Notes: generated from the sequence alone by a model not told the origin. Shown: positions 27,699 to 39,269, counted from the first letter of the stretch. The stretch: DNA of 64,000 nucleotides from Rhizobium sp. CIAT894 (GCF_000172795.2 NZ_CP020947.1:1987001-2051000), one strand, 5' to 3'. Numbers and translations are program-made.

Positions 27699-30038
27699 AT
27701 GAAGGCTGGTTCAAAGTTTTTGAACGCAGTATCGGCGGTTGCGCTGTCTGCTAGTGTTGTTGCTTCGGGCGCAGGTGCTTTGACGTTCGTTTCCGCTACG
27801 GCCGCCGAGGCCGCGGTCATTCAGCGCATCGATGTGCGCGGCGCCAGCCGCGTCGGCGCGGAAGCTGTCCGTTCGAACCTCACCATCGCTCCCGGAAAGA
27901 GTTTTTCGAACACCGATATCGATGCCTCGGTCAAGCAGCTTTATGGGACGGGTTATTTTTCCGACGTCAAGATCTCGGTCTCCGGCAGCACGCTCGTCGT
28001 CAATGTCCAGGAAGCCCAGCTGGTCAACCAGGTCGTCTTCAACGGCAACCGCAAGATCAAGGACGACAAGCTCGCGACGATCGTCCAGACCCACGCTGCC
28101 GGCCCCTACAGCGACACCCAGATCCAGGCCGACATTCAGTCGATCAAGGAAGCTTATGCTGCCACCGGCCGCAGCGAGGTCGAAGTGACGACGCAAGTGG
28201 TGCCGCTCGGCGAAGGCCGCGTCAACCTTGCTTTCGTCATCAACGAGGGCGACCGCACCAAGATCGATTCGATCAACTTCGTCGGCAACAATGCCTACAG
28301 CGCCGGCCGCCTGGCTGCCGTCATTCAGACCAAGCGGTCGAACTTCCTGTCGTTCCTCACCCGCAAGGACGTCTATAACGAAGACAAGCTGCATGCCGAC
28401 GAGGAAGCGCTGCGTCAGTTCTATTACAATCGCGGCTACGCCGACATGCGCATCGTTTCTTCCGATGCCACGTTTGACGACGCGACCAACAAGTACACGC
28501 TTACCTTCAACATCGAGGAAGGCCAGCGTTACGACTTCGGCCCGGTAACCGTCCAGTCCACGGTCGAAGGCGTCGGCTCCGAGCAACTGCAGCCGCTCGT
28601 GCGCACGAAGGAGGGGCACCTCTACAGCGCCAAGGAAGTGCAGAAGTCGATCGAGGCGATCTCCGATCAGGTGGCCTCTGCCGGTTATCCCTTTGCGCGT
28701 GTCACGCCGCGCGGTAACCGCGACCTCAACAACAACACGATCGGTGTCGAATACCTGGTCGACCAGGGCGAGCGCGCCTATGTCGAGCGCATCGAGATCC
28801 GTGGCAACAGCCGCACGCGCGACTACGTGATCCGCCGCGAATTCGACATGAGCGAAGGCGACGCCTTCAACCAGCAGATGATCACCAAGGCCAAGCGCCG
28901 CCTCGAAGCGCTCGGTTACTTCTCTTCCGTCAACATCTCCACCCAGCCCGGCAGCTCGCCGGATCGCGTCGTGGTGGTCGTCGACGTGCAGGATCAGTCC
29001 ACAGGTTCGTTCGGTGTCGGCGCGGGTTATGCTGCCGGCGGCGACGGTCTGCTGCTTGAGGCATCGATCGAAGAAAAGAACTTCCTCGGCCGCGGTCAGT
29101 ACATCCGCATCTCGGCCGGCGGCGGTCAGGAAGGTTCGCGCGCCTACGGCGTCAGCTTCACCGAGCCCTATTTCCTTGGTTACCGCTTGGCGGCAGGCTT
29201 CGACGTCAACCACAGCGAAACGTCGAGCAACGACCACTACGATTATGAGGAAACCAGCGTCGTCCTGCGCGTCACTGCGCCGATCACCGAGGATCTGGCG
29301 ACGACCTTCCGTTACAACTACAAGCAGATGAAGTACGACGCTGATAGCAGCGATCTTTCCGATCTGTCTGCGCCGTATCAGCACCTCGTCGAGGACAGCC
29401 CCTGGACGCGTTCGTCCATCTCGCAGACGCTGACCTATAACACGCTCGACGATACGGTCCTGCCGCGCGAAGGCATCTACGCGACGGCGACGCAGGAAAT
29501 TGCCGGTCTCGGCGGCGACTCGCAGTTCTACAAGATCTACGGCAAGGCCCGTTACTACCACCTGCTCGCCGACGATGCCGATATCATCGGCTCGGTTTCG
29601 GCCTCGGCGGGTTATGTCGTCGGCTTCGGAGAGCATCTGAATGTCTTCGACCAGTTCACCCTGACCAACGGCGATATTCGCGGCTTCGAAAACAAGGGTA
29701 TCGGCCCGCGCGTTTCCGGCACTAACGACGATCCGCTGGGTGGCACGACTTACTTCACGGCATCGGCCGAAGCGACCTTCCCGATGCCGGGCTTCCCGCG
29801 TGACTTCAACCTGCGCGGCGCAGTCTTCGCCGACGCCGGCACGTTGTTCGGCAATGATGTTGACCTGAGGGGCGACGGCATCGAAGGCGAAGACGCCTCC
29901 CTGCGCGCTTCCGTCGGTGTCGGCGTTGTCTGGCAGTCTCCCTTCGGTTCATTGCGCCTGGATTACGCGATCCCGGTTCTCAAGGAAGACTTCGACAAGA
30001 CGCAGAACTTCAAGTTTGGCATCAACAACCAATTCTGA
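27699..30038 (+). CDS. bamA: BamA, outer-membrane protein assembly factor
   Basis: Central subunit of the BAM complex that inserts beta-barrels into the outer membrane; 779 aa from ATG 27699 (a GTG 36 nt upstream is possible). The signal peptide is [20 protein letters not shown] onward, cleaved near residue 35 after SATAAEA. About five POTRA domains fill residues 40-420 ([20 protein letters not shown] begins the first). The Omp85 barrel covers the rest, with [13 protein letters not shown] and [17 protein letters not shown], and ends in a C-terminal Phe (FKFGINNQF). The 196-bp upstream gap probably holds a promoter. lpxD follows after 50 bp. Confidence 0.97.
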   Translation: MKAGSKFLNAVSAVALSASVVASGAGALTFVSATAAEAAVIQRIDVRGASRVGAEAVRSNLTIAPGKSFSNTDIDASVKQLYGTGYFSDVKISVSGSTLVVNVQEAQLVNQVVFNGNRKIKDDKLATIVQTHAAGPYSDTQIQADIQSIKEAYAATGRSEVEVTTQVVPLGEGRVNLAFVINEGDRTKIDSINFVGNNAYSAGRLAAVIQTKRSNFLSFLTRKDVYNEDKLHADEEALRQFYYNRGYADMRIVSSDATFDDATNKYTLTFNIEEGQRYDFGPVTVQSTVEGVGSEQLQPLVRTKEGHLYSAKEVQKSIEAISDQVASAGYPFARVTPRGNRDLNNNTIGVEYLVDQGERAYVERIEIRGNSRTRDYVIRREFDMSEGDAFNQQMITKAKRRLEALGYFSSVNISTQPGSSPDRVVVVVDVQDQSTGSFGVGAGYAAGGDGLLLEASIEEKNFLGRGQYIRISAGGGQEGSRAYGVSFTEPYFLGYRLAAGFDVNHSETSSNDHYDYEETSVVLRVTAPITEDLATTFRYNYKQMKYDADSSDLSDLSAPYQHLVEDSPWTRSSISQTLTYNTLDDTVLPREGIYATATQEIAGLGGDSQFYKIYGKARYYHLLADDADIIGSVSASAGYVVGFGEHLNVFDQFTLTNGDIRGFENKGIGPRVSGTNDDPLGGTTYFTASAEATFPMPGFPRDFNLRGAVFADAGTLFGNDVDLRGDGIEGEDASLRASVGVGVVWQSPFGSLRLDYAIPVLKEDFDKTQNFKFGINNQF

Positions 30039-30088
30039 TATCGGCAGTCCGGAACTGTAAGACTCAATTCCGTTCTGGAGCATTGCCG

Positions 30089-31156
30089 ATGGAGCAAAAC
30101 GTTTTTTTTCTGCCCCATGAAGGTCTGAAGCTCGCTGAGCTTGCAGAGTTTCTTGGGGCGGAACTCGCCAATTCCGATCATTCAGATGTTGTCGTCAGGT
30201 CCGTAGCGCCCGTCAACCGGGCGCGGGCGGGCGATCTCTGTTATATCCTGTCGCGCCGCAACCGCGATGAACTGATGACATGCGAAGCCTCGGCGGTGAT
30301 CTGCGACAAGGCGCTCGCCGATCTCGTTCCCGAGCATATCCCGGTCATCCTGACCTCCAATCCGCATGCGGCCTTCGCCATGGCGGGCGGTCTGCTTTAT
30401 CCCGCTGCATTGCGCCCGGTCGTTTTTCCGTCGGGCGAAAGCGAAATCGCACCCAGCGCGGTGATCGACCCGAGCGCGAAACTCGAAAAGGGCGTGATCG
30501 TCGAGCCGCTGGCCGTTATCGGCCCGCATGCCGAGATCGGCGAAGGGACTCGGATCGGCGCACACAGCATTATTGGTCCGGGCGTCAAGATCGGCCGCGA
30601 TTGTTCGATCGCAGCCGGTGCGAGCATTCTCTGCGCGCTGATCGGCAATGGCGTCATCATCCACAACGGTGTGCGCATCGGCCAGGATGGTTTCGGTTAT
30701 GCACCGGGTCCGCGCGGCATGATCAAGATCGTCCAGATCGGCCGGGTGATCATCCAGGACAAGGTCGAGATCGGCGCCAATACCACGGTCGACCGCGGCG
30801 CCATGGACGACACGGTCATCGGCGAAGGCACCAAGATCGATAACCAGGTCCAGATCGGCCACAACGTTCAGATCGGCCGCCATTGCGCCATCGTTTCGCA
30901 GGTGGGCATCGCCGGTAGCACGAAGATCGGCAACGGCGTGCAGATCGGCGGCCAGGCCGGGATCAAGGGTCACGTGACGATCGGTGACGGCGTGCAGATC
31001 GCCGCCAAAAGCGGTATCATGACCGATCTTCCCGCCGGCGGACAATATGGCGGTGTCCCGGCACGGCCGCTAAAAGACTATCTGAGAGAGGCCGCACTGC
31101 AGGTGTCGAAAAGCAAGCTGCGCGGAAAGAACCCTGGAGGCAAGCAAAATGACTGA
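30089..31156 (+). CDS. lpxD: UDP-3-O-(3-hydroxyacyl)glucosamine N-acyltransferase
   Basis: Third step of lipid A synthesis, adding the amide-linked acyl chain; 355 aa from ATG 30089 with GGAG 9 nt before it (a TTG two codons upstream is weaker). An N-terminal uridine-binding domain is followed by left-handed hexapeptide repeats from about residue 115 ([20 protein letters not shown]) with the catalytic-His region [20 protein letters not shown]. fabZ begins eight bases before the lpxD stop, so these genes are tightly coupled. Confidence 0.97.
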   Translation: MEQNVFFLPHEGLKLAELAEFLGAELANSDHSDVVVRSVAPVNRARAGDLCYILSRRNRDELMTCEASAVICDKALADLVPEHIPVILTSNPHAAFAMAGGLLYPAALRPVVFPSGESEIAPSAVIDPSAKLEKGVIVEPLAVIGPHAEIGEGTRIGAHSIIGPGVKIGRDCSIAAGASILCALIGNGVIIHNGVRIGQDGFGYAPGPRGMIKIVQIGRVIIQDKVEIGANTTVDRGAMDDTVIGEGTKIDNQVQIGHNVQIGRHCAIVSQVGIAGSTKIGNGVQIGGQAGIKGHVTIGDGVQIAAKSGIMTDLPAGGQYGGVPARPLKDYLREAALQVSKSKLRGKNPGGKQND

Positions 31157-31616
31157 GGAAGCCACGACAACGCTTTCTTCGGCTGACATCATTGAGATCA
31201 TGAAGCTGCTGCCGCACCGGTATCCGTTTCTCATGGTCGACAAGATTATCGAGATCGACGGCGACAACAGCGCGATCGGCATCAAGAACGTCACGGTGAA
31301 CGAACCGCATTTCACCGGCCATTTTCCGGAAGCGCCGATCATGCCCGGCGTTTTGTTGATCGAGGGCATGGCGCAGACCGCCGGTGCGATCTGTGCCAAG
31401 AAGGAAGGCCAGCCCGGCAACCTCGTCTACTTCATGACCATCGAGAATGCGCGTTTTCGCAAGCCTGTGGTCCCCGGCGATCGCGTCGAATTCCATGTCA
31501 AGAAGCACAAGCAGCGCGGCAATATCTGGAAATTCCATTGCGACGCCAAGGTTGACGGCGCGCTTGTCGCCGAAGCCGATATCGGCGCGATGATCGTTCG
31601 TAAGGATCAGGCATGA
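31149..31616 (+). CDS. fabZ: 3-hydroxyacyl-ACP dehydratase FabZ
   Basis: Dehydrates 3-hydroxyacyl-ACP in fatty-acid elongation; hot-dog fold, 155 aa. The catalytic segment is [24 protein letters not shown] (His and Glu), preceded by [21 protein letters not shown]. It sits inside the lpx operon, where it controls how much 3-hydroxyacyl-ACP goes to lipid A or to phospholipid. Its end overlaps lpxA (31613) by the ATGA arrangement. Confidence 0.98.
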   Translation: MTEEATTTLSSADIIEIMKLLPHRYPFLMVDKIIEIDGDNSAIGIKNVTVNEPHFTGHFPEAPIMPGVLLIEGMAQTAGAICAKKEGQPGNLVYFMTIENARFRKPVVPGDRVEFHVKKHKQRGNIWKFHCDAKVDGALVAEADIGAMIVRKDQA

Positions 31617-32431
31617 GCAATATCGCCGAAAGCGCCCATATTCATCCGATGGCCGTCGTCGAAGACGGCGCTGTTATCGGTGAGGGCGTCAAAATCGGTC
31701 CCTTCTGCTATGTCGGCCCGCATGTCGTGCTCCATGCCGATGTCGAGCTCCTGGCGCATGCGGTCGTCACCGGCCGCACCGTGATCGGCAAGGGCACGCG
31801 CATCTTTCCGATGGCCGTCGTCGGCGGCGATCCCCAGAGCGTGCATCACGGCGGCGAGGACACGACGCTGACGGTCGGCGCCAATTGCACGATCCGCGAA
31901 GGTGTCACGATGAACACCGGCACGGCCGATTTCGGCGGCCAGACGATCGTCGGCGACAACAACCTGTTCCTTGCCAATTCCCATGTCGCGCATGATTGCC
32001 GTGTCGGCAACCACGTGATCATGTCGAATAACGTCATGCTTGCCGGCCACGTCGTCATCGAGGATCGCGTCATCCTGGGGGGCGGCTCGGCCGTTCACCA
32101 GTTCACCCGCGTCGGCCGTCAGGCCTTCGTCGGCGGGCTTTCTGCGGTGAGTTACGATGTCATTCCCTACGGCATGCTGAACGGCAATCCCGGGCTGCTG
32201 AGCGGCCTCAACGTCGTCGGCATGACGCGCGCCGGCGTCGATCGCGCCGTCATCCATCGGGTGCGTCGCGCCTATAAATCGATCTTCGAGGGAACGGCCT
32301 CCGTCCGCGAAAACGCCGCCGCCATCCGCGACGAATATGCCGATTGCGAGCAGGTGGTCCAAATCCTCGATTTCATTGCTGCCGACAGCGACCGCGCCTT
32401 GTCCTCGCCGACCCGGGGGCAGAAGGGCTAG
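31613..32431 (+). CDS. lpxA: UDP-N-acetylglucosamine O-acyltransferase LpxA
   Basis: First step of lipid A synthesis; soluble trimer with a left-handed beta-helix, 272 aa. Hexapeptide repeats run from [20 protein letters not shown] through [30 protein letters not shown], which holds the catalytic His, and a C-terminal helical domain follows ([24 protein letters not shown]). The start overlaps the fabZ stop. Confidence 0.98.
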   Translation: MSNIAESAHIHPMAVVEDGAVIGEGVKIGPFCYVGPHVVLHADVELLAHAVVTGRTVIGKGTRIFPMAVVGGDPQSVHHGGEDTTLTVGANCTIREGVTMNTGTADFGGQTIVGDNNLFLANSHVAHDCRVGNHVIMSNNVMLAGHVVIEDRVILGGGSAVHQFTRVGRQAFVGGLSAVSYDVIPYGMLNGNPGLLSGLNVVGMTRAGVDRAVIHRVRRAYKSIFEGTASVRENAAAIRDEYADCEQVVQILDFIAADSDRALSSPTRGQKG

Positions 32432-32434
32432 TCC

Positions 32435-33316
32435 GTGGATTTGTCAGGCGACACTGCTGCGGGCCGGCTGGCGATCATCGCCGGCGGTGGTCTTCTGCCT
32501 TCCTATGTCGCCGAAGCTGCGCGCGCGGCGGGTGAAAATCCCGTCATCGTCGCGCTGAAGGACGAGAGCGATCGGCGCTGGGAAGGTTATGACCACGCCG
32601 TCGTCGGCATCGGTGATTTCGCCGCCCTCGATGGCCTCTTCAACCGCTACGGCGTCAGCCGCGTCGTCATGTCCGGCAGCGTACGCCGCCGGCCGGAGTG
32701 GCGCGAGGTGCGCCCGACACTGCGTATCCTGATGAAGGTGCCGGCCGCCATCCGCACGCTGCTCTCCGGCGGCGACGACACGGTTCTGCAGATGGTGATC
32801 CGGCTGATCGAGGGAAACGGCCGCCGCGTCGTCGGCGCCCATGAAATCGCTCCTGATCTGCTTGCCTCCATCGGCCCCCTTGGCGCGGTCGCGCCCGGTG
32901 AGGAAGATCGCCGCGATATTGCCCGCGCTGCCGAAGCCGCCGAAACGCTCGGCCGGCTCGATATCGGGCAGGGCGCCGTCAGCATCGGCGGGCGCGTCGT
33001 TGCCCTGGAGGGGCTGGAGGGCACGGATGAGATGCTGGAACGTGTTGCAGGCCTCAGAGCCGCCGGGCGCATCTCGCCGCGGCGCCGCGGCGCGCTCGTC
33101 AAGCTCTGCAAGCCGCAACAGGATATTCGCGCCGACTTGCCGGCGATCGGTGTCTCGACGATCCTGAACGCAAAAAGAGCCGGTCTCGGCGGTATTGCCG
33201 TCGAGGCGGGCCGCTCGCTGGTGCTCGATCGCGCCGCCGTCATCAAGGTTGCCGATGAGGCCGGACTTTTTGTCTGCGGCATCGATCGGGGATTGCCGAC
33301 ATGGGGGCTCGAATGA
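32435..33316 (+). CDS. lpxI: UDP-2,3-diacylglucosamine pyrophosphatase LpxI
   Basis: Hydrolyses UDP-2,3-diacylglucosamine to lipid X; the alphaproteobacterial replacement for LpxH, formerly DUF1009. 293 aa, starting with GTG at 32435 three bases after lpxA. The N-terminal domain starts RLAIIAGGGLLPSYVAEAAR. The LpxI-specific C-terminal domain has ALEGLEGTDEMLERVAGLR, where the Asp matches the catalytic Asp225 of Caulobacter LpxI, followed by LVKLCKPQQDIRADLPAIGVSTI. The stop overlaps the lpxB ATG. Confidence 0.95.
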   Translation: MDLSGDTAAGRLAIIAGGGLLPSYVAEAARAAGENPVIVALKDESDRRWEGYDHAVVGIGDFAALDGLFNRYGVSRVVMSGSVRRRPEWREVRPTLRILMKVPAAIRTLLSGGDDTVLQMVIRLIEGNGRRVVGAHEIAPDLLASIGPLGAVAPGEEDRRDIARAAEAAETLGRLDIGQGAVSIGGRVVALEGLEGTDEMLERVAGLRAAGRISPRRRGALVKLCKPQQDIRADLPAIGVSTILNAKRAGLGGIAVEAGRSLVLDRAAVIKVADEAGLFVCGIDRGLPTWGLE

Positions 33317-34482
33317 ACGGGACGCCGCTGAAGATCGCCGTCATTGCCGGCGAGGTCTCGGGTGATCTGCTCGGCGCCGATCTCATCGCCGCCCTGAAGC
33401 GAATTCACGGCGGGCCGGTGGAACTCGTGGGCGTCGGCGGCGAGGGGCTGCAGGCCGAAGGCTTGACATCCCTATTCGATTTTTCCGAGCTTTCGATCAT
33501 GGGCATCACCCAGGTGCTGAGCCGGCTGCCAAGGCTCTATACGCTGATCCGCCAGACGACCGCCGCCATTATCGCCGCACGGCCCGACATTCTGCTGATC
33601 ATCGACAGCCCGGATTTCACCCATCGCGTCGCGAAGCGAGTCCGCAGCGCGCTGCCCGATCTGCCTGTCGTCAATTATGTCTGTCCGAGTGTGTGGGCCT
33701 GGAAGGAATATCGCGCCACGCGCATGCTTGCCTATGTCGATCACGTGCTCGCCATCCTGCCCTTCGAGCCGGCAACGATGCGCGCACTCGGCGGGCCGCC
33801 GACGACCTATGTCGGGCATCGCCTGACGGCCGACCCCGCGCTGCTGGAAACCCGGAGCCTGCGCGCCGGCAGACAAGCCGGCAACGGTACAGTCCTTCTT
33901 CTTCCCGGATCGCGCGCCTCCGAGATCAAGAAACTCCTGCCTTACTTCGAGGTCGCAACGCAGGAGCTCGTCGCCCGCAACGGCTCGATGCGCTTCGTTC
34001 TGCCGACCGTGCCGCACAGGCAAGCGCTTGTTCGCGAAATGACGGCGAAATGGGCGGTACAGCCGGAGATCGTCGTTGGCGCGGAAGCCAAATGGAAAGC
34101 CTTCACGCAGGCCGATGCAGCCATGGCTGCGTCCGGAACCGTTATTCTTGAGCTTGCACTTGCCGACGTTCCCGTCGTCTCCGCCTACAAGGTCGACTGG
34201 ATCATGCGCATGCTGACGGCGAGCATCAAGACCTGGACCGGCGCGCTGCCGAACCTGATTGCCGATTATGCGGTCGTACCGGAATATCTGAACGATGTCG
34301 TTCGTGGCGCAAGCCTGGCGCGCTGGATGGAAAGGCTGTCGGCCGACACCTACCAGCTCAAGGCAATGAAGGAAGGCTACCAACTTATCTGGCAGCGAAT
34401 GCAGACGGAAATACCGCCTGGAGAACATTCCGCGCAGATCGTGCTTGCTGTTTTAGCCAACAAAAAACCCGGCCATTCCTGA
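33313..34482 (+). CDS. lpxB: Lipid-A-disaccharide synthase LpxB
   Basis: Glycosyltransferase family 19 enzyme that joins lipid X to UDP-diacylglucosamine; peripheral membrane, 389 aa from ATG 33313, which overlaps the lpxI stop (ATGA); an ATG at 33301 would add four residues. Motifs: IAVIAGEVSGDLLGADLIAALK, LIIDSPDFTHRVAKRVR, VCPSVWAWKEYRATRMLAYVDHVLAILPFE, and VLLLPGSRASEIKKLLPYF. The last codons and stop lie inside a terminator hairpin, a compact end to the operon. Confidence 0.97.
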   Translation: MNGTPLKIAVIAGEVSGDLLGADLIAALKRIHGGPVELVGVGGEGLQAEGLTSLFDFSELSIMGITQVLSRLPRLYTLIRQTTAAIIAARPDILLIIDSPDFTHRVAKRVRSALPDLPVVNYVCPSVWAWKEYRATRMLAYVDHVLAILPFEPATMRALGGPPTTYVGHRLTADPALLETRSLRAGRQAGNGTVLLLPGSRASEIKKLLPYFEVATQELVARNGSMRFVLPTVPHRQALVREMTAKWAVQPEIVVGAEAKWKAFTQADAAMAASGTVILELALADVPVVSAYKVDWIMRMLTASIKTWTGALPNLIADYAVVPEYLNDVVRGASLARWMERLSADTYQLKAMKEGYQLIWQRMQTEIPPGEHSAQIVLAVLANKKPGHS

Positions 34483-34496
34483 CCGGGTTTTCTTTT
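34464..34496. terminator. Shared terminator over the lpxB stop codon
   Basis: AAAACCCGG and CCGGGTTTT pair around a 10-nt loop that contains the lpxB stop (TGA at 34480-34482). The A-rich and T-rich flanks make it work both ways, ending lpxB from the left and convergent gltA (stop at 34511) from the right. Confidence 0.85.
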
Positions 34497-34510
34497 AGAG
34501 CTCGAAGCGA

Positions 34511-35800
34511 TCAGCGCTTCGAAACCGGCACGTAATCGCGCTTCGGTTCGCCGACATAGAGCTGGCGCGGACGGCCGATGCGCTGTTCCGGATCTTCGAT
34601 CATCTCGTTCCACTGGGCGATCCAGCCGACGGTGCGGGCGAGCGCGAACAGCACGGTGAACATGGTCGTGGGGAAGCCCAGCGCTTTCAGCGTGATGCCG
34701 GAATAGAAGTCGATGTTCGGATAGAGCTTCTTCTCGATGAAATATTCGTCGGTGAGAGCGATGCGCTCCAGCTCCATCGCCACTTCGAGCAGCGGATCGT
34801 CCTTGATACCAAGTTCGCCGAGCACTTCATGCGTCGTCTTCTGCATGATCTTGGCGCGCGGATCGTAGTTCTTGTAGACGCGGTGACCGAAGCCCATCAG
34901 GCGGAACGGATCGTTCTTGTCCTTGGCGCGGGCGACATATTCCGGAATGCGGTCAACGGTGCCGATTTCCGTCAGCATGTTGAGAGCCGCTTCGTTGGCG
35001 CCGCCATGGGCAGGGCCCCACAGGCAGGCGATGCCGGCGGCGATGCAGGCGAACGGGTTGGCGCCCGACGAGCCGGCGAGGCGGACCGTCGAGGTCGAAG
35101 CGTTCTGCTCATGGTCGGCATGCAGGATGAAGATGCGGTCCATGGCGCGGGCAAGCACCGGATTGACCACATATTCCTCGCAGGGCACGGCAAAGCACAT
35201 GCGCAGGAAGTTCGAGGCGTAGTCGAGGTCGTTCTTCGGGTAAACGAAGGGCTGGCCGATATGGTACTTGTAGGCCATGGCGGCAAGCGTCGGCATCTTG
35301 GCGATCATGCGCAGGCTGGCGACCATGCGCTGGTGCGGATCGGTGATGTCGGTGGAGTCATGATAGAAGGCCGACAGCGCGCCGACGCAGCCGCACATGA
35401 CGGCCATCGGATGTGCGTCGCGGCGGAAGCCGGTGAAGAAGCGGCTCATCTGCTCGTGCACCATGGTGTGGTGCGTGACGCGATAATCGAAATCCTTCTT
35501 CTGCGCGGTGGTCGGCAATTCTCCGTAGAGAAGCAGGTAGCAGACCTCGAGGAAGTCGCCGTGCTCGGCCAGCTGCTCGATCGGATAGCCGCGGTGCAGC
35601 AAAACACCTTCGTCGCCGTCGATGTAGGTGATTTTCGATTCACAGGATGCGGTCGACGTAAAACCCGGATCGTAGGTGAAGGAAGCCGTGTTCTTGTAGA
35701 GGGCACCGATATCGATGACGCTCGGGCCGATCGTGCCGCTTTTGACGGCGAGGTCGACTGATTTGTCACCGATTTTTATTGTTGCGCTTTGATCCGTCAT
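34511..35800 (-). CDS. gltA: Citrate synthase
   Basis: Condenses acetyl-CoA and oxaloacetate at the head of the TCA cycle; 429 aa from ATG 35800 with GGAGGATC upstream (an ATG at 35830 is less likely). Active-site blocks: [34 protein letters not shown] with the first His, [18 protein letters not shown] with the second His, and [19 protein letters not shown] with the catalytic Asp. This is the type II hexameric form by length. It is monocistronic, convergent with lpxB. Confidence 0.98.
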   Translation of the reverse strand: MTDQSATIKIGDKSVDLAVKSGTIGPSVIDIGALYKNTASFTYDPGFTSTASCESKITYIDGDEGVLLHRGYPIEQLAEHGDFLEVCYLLLYGELPTTAQKKDFDYRVTHHTMVHEQMSRFFTGFRRDAHPMAVMCGCVGALSAFYHDSTDITDPHQRMVASLRMIAKMPTLAAMAYKYHIGQPFVYPKNDLDYASNFLRMCFAVPCEEYVVNPVLARAMDRIFILHADHEQNASTSTVRLAGSSGANPFACIAAGIACLWGPAHGGANEAALNMLTEIGTVDRIPEYVARAKDKNDPFRLMGFGHRVYKNYDPRAKIMQKTTHEVLGELGIKDDPLLEVAMELERIALTDEYFIEKKLYPNIDFYSGITLKALGFPTTMFTVLFALARTVGWIAQWNEMIEDPEQRIGRPRQLYVGEPKRDYVPVSKR

Positions 35801-36090
35801 GCTGATCCTCCGAACTGGCGGTGGCGCCATAAAAGCGCCATAGGGGTTAAGCGTCCTCAGCGATAGCTATATGATCGCGAAGCTAATGCCAAGTTACCGT
35901 GACGGCTTTTTGTGCATTGCGGCATCACCTTTTAGGCACTGCAGCGATGAGCCGCACGCATAGCGGAAGCCAATGATTCGACTGGTCTTTTGGCGCTCTC
36001 GATTTTCCCTCACATTTCAATCGATTATTCTTGCTCGTTTTGATTGAAGGTTGCATTCTGGCCGCTGGTGCGGGTGACCTTGGGCGGCAC
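35801..36090. promoter_or_regulatory. Divergent gltA / comEC intergenic region
   Basis: About 290 bp, AT-richer than its surroundings. It must hold the gltA promoter on the minus strand and a promoter for comEC on the plus strand. I did not find a pair of promoter boxes good enough to call, nor any gene. Confidence 0.3.
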
Positions 36091-38523
36091 ATGCAGGAAT
36101 TGACGACAGTCGAATTGCGGCCGGAAGCGGGCAGCGGCCTTGCCGACCCGCCGGGTCTTCTCGCGCCTGGTGTGGTGAGCCAACCGGCAAGGACGCAGTC
36201 GCAGATCCCATTGCGCCATCGGCTGCCGGCTGCCGCCCGGCAATCGCTGCGTGCCGGAACCCGTATGCTGGGCGAGGAGGCCGATCATGGCCGGCTGCTG
36301 CTGTTCTCCCCGGTCTTCTTCGGCGCCGGCTCGGCCTTCTGGTTTCTCGGCGCATCGGATTTTCCCCTCGTTGCATCGCTGCTCTGCCTGCTGGTGTCGG
36401 CGGCCGCGGTTTTCCTCGCCGGTCCCAGCCGGCCGGCCTTGCGCGCAACATTCCTGGCGCTGGCGCTTTTCGCCGGCGGCATGCTGTCGGCCCAGTTCGA
36501 GAGCTGGCGGGCTTCGACTGTCATCCTGGATTCATCCGTGACGACGACGGTGAGCGGCCGTGTCGAACGGCGGGAAGGCGACGGCCGCGGGCGCTGGCGC
36601 TATATTCTTGCCGTCACCGGTACTGAGGCGCCGGAGTTGAAGCGGCCGCCGGGACGTATCACCGCGATCGTCCGGGGCGCCGATGTGCCTTTCGAGATCG
36701 GCGACATCATCACCGGCAGGGCACGGCTGACGCCGCCGGCAGGCCCGGCACTTCCCGCGCTCAACGACTTCTCCTTCGGCGCCTATTTCGACGGCATCGG
36801 CGCCAACGGTTTCTTCTATGGTGCACCGGAGAAACTCGACGCGCAGGCAGGTCCACAGGCGGCGAGGTCGACGTCGGACGCGCTGCTCGAATGGCTCTAC
36901 CGGCTGCGCAGCAGCATCGGCGACCGCATAAGGTCGATCCTGCCCGGCGACACCGGCGCTTTTGCCGCTGCCCTGGTGACGGATGAACGGCGCGCCATCT
37001 CGAAGACGACGACGGAGGCGCTGCGCCAATCCGGCCTTGCCCATATCGTCGCTATATCGGGCCTCAACATGGCGCTGTCGGCTGGCATCTTCTTCGTCGG
37101 CTTCCGGATGCTGCTTAGCCTCTTTCCCGGCGTCGCCCAAGCTTATCCGACAAAGAAGATCGCCGCATCAGGTGCGCTTATCGCCGTCACCGCCTATTAC
37201 CTGATCTCTGGTTTCGGGGTTTCGGCCGAGCGCGCTTTTATCATGATGGCCATCATGCTGATTGCCGTCTTCTTCGATCGGCCGTCGATCAGCCTGCGCA
37301 ATGTCGTTCTCTCCGCGCTCATCATCATCGCCATTTCACCCTCGGAAGTATTGGGCCCGAGCTTCCAGATGTCCTTTGCCGCGACATTGGCGTTGGTATC
37401 GGGTTATCAGCTATGGAAGGACCGGCGTGTCCGCGAAAACGCCTTCCTGAAGCTGCCGATCGTCAGGCCGGTGGTTGCCGTCGCCGGTTTCTTCGGCGGC
37501 GTCTTTCTGACCTCGCTGATCGGCGGCTTTTCCACCGCGCTGTTTTCGATCGAGCATTTTCATCGCCTGACGGCTTACGGCCTGCCGGCAAACCTCGCGA
37601 CGATGCCGATCATCTCCTTCATCGTCATGCCGGCCGGGCTGCTGGCGATGTTGCTCATGCCTTTCGGGCTGGATGCTCCGCTGTGGAAGGTGGTCGGATT
37701 CGGCCTCGATCTGGTGATCGCGGTTGCCGAGACGGTGTCCGGCTGGGGCGGCGATATCGGCATCGGCCGCTTGCCCGCCTGGTATTTCGCTGTGGCAGTG
37801 GCAGGCTTTCTGCTGCTGACGCTGCTGCGCACCCGGCTGCGCCATGCCGGCACATCGATCGTCGCCATCTCGACACTCACCGTATTGCTGCTGCCGGCTC
37901 CCCGGCCGCCGGATCTGGTGATTTCGGAGGATGGCAGTCTGGTTGCGGTTGTCGCGGCTGAGGCAATCGCGTCCAACCGCGAAAATCCGCCGGATTTCAT
38001 CTTCGACCAGTGGCAGCGAGCACTGGTCCTGCCGACGCATGATCCGCCGAAGATGCTGGATGGTCCGGCTATCCCGCCGGAAGGAGAAGACCGCCGTGTC
38101 CGGCTTTCCCGCGATCAGCAGAACGAAGCGAGCGCAGCGATGCGGGCAGCCGCAGCAGGCGGTGAAGCAAACCGCTTTTCCTGCGTCAAGAAGGCCTGGT
38201 GCACATCAAGACTCGGCAATGGCCATATCGTCACCGTCATCGACAATGCCGCCTATCTCGGTCCGGCCTGCGATACGGCCGATATCGTCGTGACCTCGGT
38301 CCGCCTACGTTTCAACAACTGCCGTTCAGGCGGGGCGCTTTTCACCGGCGAGACGTTGCGCAGGACCGGCTCCGTCGAATTGCGTTTCGCCGATGCCGGC
38401 CTGGAGGTCGCAACCGCATTCGAGACGCTGTCGCGACCATGGATGCGTCAGCGCGCCTATGACTGGCGCAAAGACAGTTTTACCGAAACCGGTCCGTCTG
38501 TTGTCAGTGATAGCGGCGAATGA
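36091..38523 (+). CDS. ComEC/Rec2 family membrane protein
   Basis: Inner-membrane channel homologue of ComEC, about 810 aa from ATG 36091 (frame open from a TTG at 36031). Order: an N-terminal segment with two hydrophobic helices and an OB-like DUF4131 region ([20 protein letters not shown]), then the Competence core with [40 protein letters not shown] near residue 310 and about eight further helices. The C-terminal 200 residues lack an HxHxDH motif, so the metallo-beta-lactamase nuclease part is degenerate. Whether it takes up DNA is unknown; rhizobia are not known to be naturally competent by this route. Its end overlaps convergent lexA by 20 bp. Confidence 0.88.
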   Translation: MQELTTVELRPEAGSGLADPPGLLAPGVVSQPARTQSQIPLRHRLPAAARQSLRAGTRMLGEEADHGRLLLFSPVFFGAGSAFWFLGASDFPLVASLLCLLVSAAAVFLAGPSRPALRATFLALALFAGGMLSAQFESWRASTVILDSSVTTTVSGRVERREGDGRGRWRYILAVTGTEAPELKRPPGRITAIVRGADVPFEIGDIITGRARLTPPAGPALPALNDFSFGAYFDGIGANGFFYGAPEKLDAQAGPQAARSTSDALLEWLYRLRSSIGDRIRSILPGDTGAFAAALVTDERRAISKTTTEALRQSGLAHIVAISGLNMALSAGIFFVGFRMLLSLFPGVAQAYPTKKIAASGALIAVTAYYLISGFGVSAERAFIMMAIMLIAVFFDRPSISLRNVVLSALIIIAISPSEVLGPSFQMSFAATLALVSGYQLWKDRRVRENAFLKLPIVRPVVAVAGFFGGVFLTSLIGGFSTALFSIEHFHRLTAYGLPANLATMPIISFIVMPAGLLAMLLMPFGLDAPLWKVVGFGLDLVIAVAETVSGWGGDIGIGRLPAWYFAVAVAGFLLLTLLRTRLRHAGTSIVAISTLTVLLLPAPRPPDLVISEDGSLVAVVAAEAIASNRENPPDFIFDQWQRALVLPTHDPPKMLDGPAIPPEGEDRRVRLSRDQQNEASAAMRAAAAGGEANRFSCVKKAWCTSRLGNGHIVTVIDNAAYLGPACDTADIVVTSVRLRFNNCRSGGALFTGETLRRTGSVELRFADAGLEVATAFETLSRPWMRQRAYDWRKDSFTETGPSVVSDSGE

Positions 38524-39223
38524 GGCCGACGAGTTTGCCCTGTACCTTGACGCGATCGGGCCCGAAGATCCGGGTCTCGTAAGCCGGGTTAGCGGCTTCC
38601 AGCGCGATCGAGGCGCCTTTGCGGCGGAAGCGCTTCAGCGTCGCTTCCTCGTCATCGACGAGGGCAACGACGATGTCGCCGGGACTTGCGGTGCTGCCGT
38701 TGCGGATGATTACGGTGTCGCCGTCGAAGATGCCGGCGTCGATCATCGAATCACCCTTGACCTCCAGCGCGTAGTGTTCGCCGGAGCCGAGCATGTCGGC
38801 GGGGACGACGATGTCGTGGGTGTTGTTCTGGATCGCCGAGATCGGCACGCCGGCGGCGATCCGGCCCATGACCGGCACGGAGACCGAGTTGCCGTTGTCG
38901 GCAACGGGTTTCGCAGGAGCGGGAGCGGCGACCGGCTGGGGCTTGCCGAGGCTGCCCTCGATGACGCTCGGCGAAAAGCCGCGCCGGGGCTGTATGCTGG
39001 GGCTGTAGGCCTCCGGAAGCTTGATGACTTCGAGCGCCCGGGCGCGATTCGGTAGGCGGCGAATGAAGCCGCGCTCCTCGAGTGCTGTAATCAGCCGATG
39101 AATGCCGGATTTCGAGGCGAGATCCAGGGCATCCTTCATTTCGTCGAAAGACGGCGGAACGCCGGATTCCTTCATGCGCTCATGAATGAAAAGGAGAAGC
39201 TCCTGTTGTTTGCGCGTGAGCAT
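38504..39223 (-). CDS. lexA: LexA, SOS repressor
   Basis: Repressor of the SOS regulon, inactivated by RecA-stimulated self-cleavage; 239 aa from ATG 39223 (upstream in-frame codons to 39343 are promoter DNA). The N-terminal winged helix starts [33 protein letters not shown]. The Ala-Gly scissile bond is in GRIAAGVPI, and the Ser-Lys dyad is in [12 protein letters not shown] and DEEATLKRF. An Ala/Pro linker ([13 protein letters not shown]) is longer than in E. coli. A GAAC-N7-GAAC box 47-61 bp upstream indicates autoregulation. The end overlaps comEC by 20 bp. Confidence 0.97.
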   Translation of the reverse strand: MLTRKQQELLLFIHERMKESGVPPSFDEMKDALDLASKSGIHRLITALEERGFIRRLPNRARALEVIKLPEAYSPSIQPRRGFSPSVIEGSLGKPQPVAAPAPAKPVADNGNSVSVPVMGRIAAGVPISAIQNNTHDIVVPADMLGSGEHYALEVKGDSMIDAGIFDGDTVIIRNGSTASPGDIVVALVDDEEATLKRFRRKGASIALEAANPAYETRIFGPDRVKVQGKLVGLIRRYH

Positions 39224-39269
39224 CGACGTCAGACCCCTGATTGAAACAAATCCAGAACAGACACTATAT

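Noticed and set aside
27711..29636. Long open frame (641 codons) on the minus strand opposite bamA
   Set aside because: It mirrors bamA codon by codon, is rich in Asp/Arg/Val as antisense GC-rich frames are, and has no family motif or start signal.
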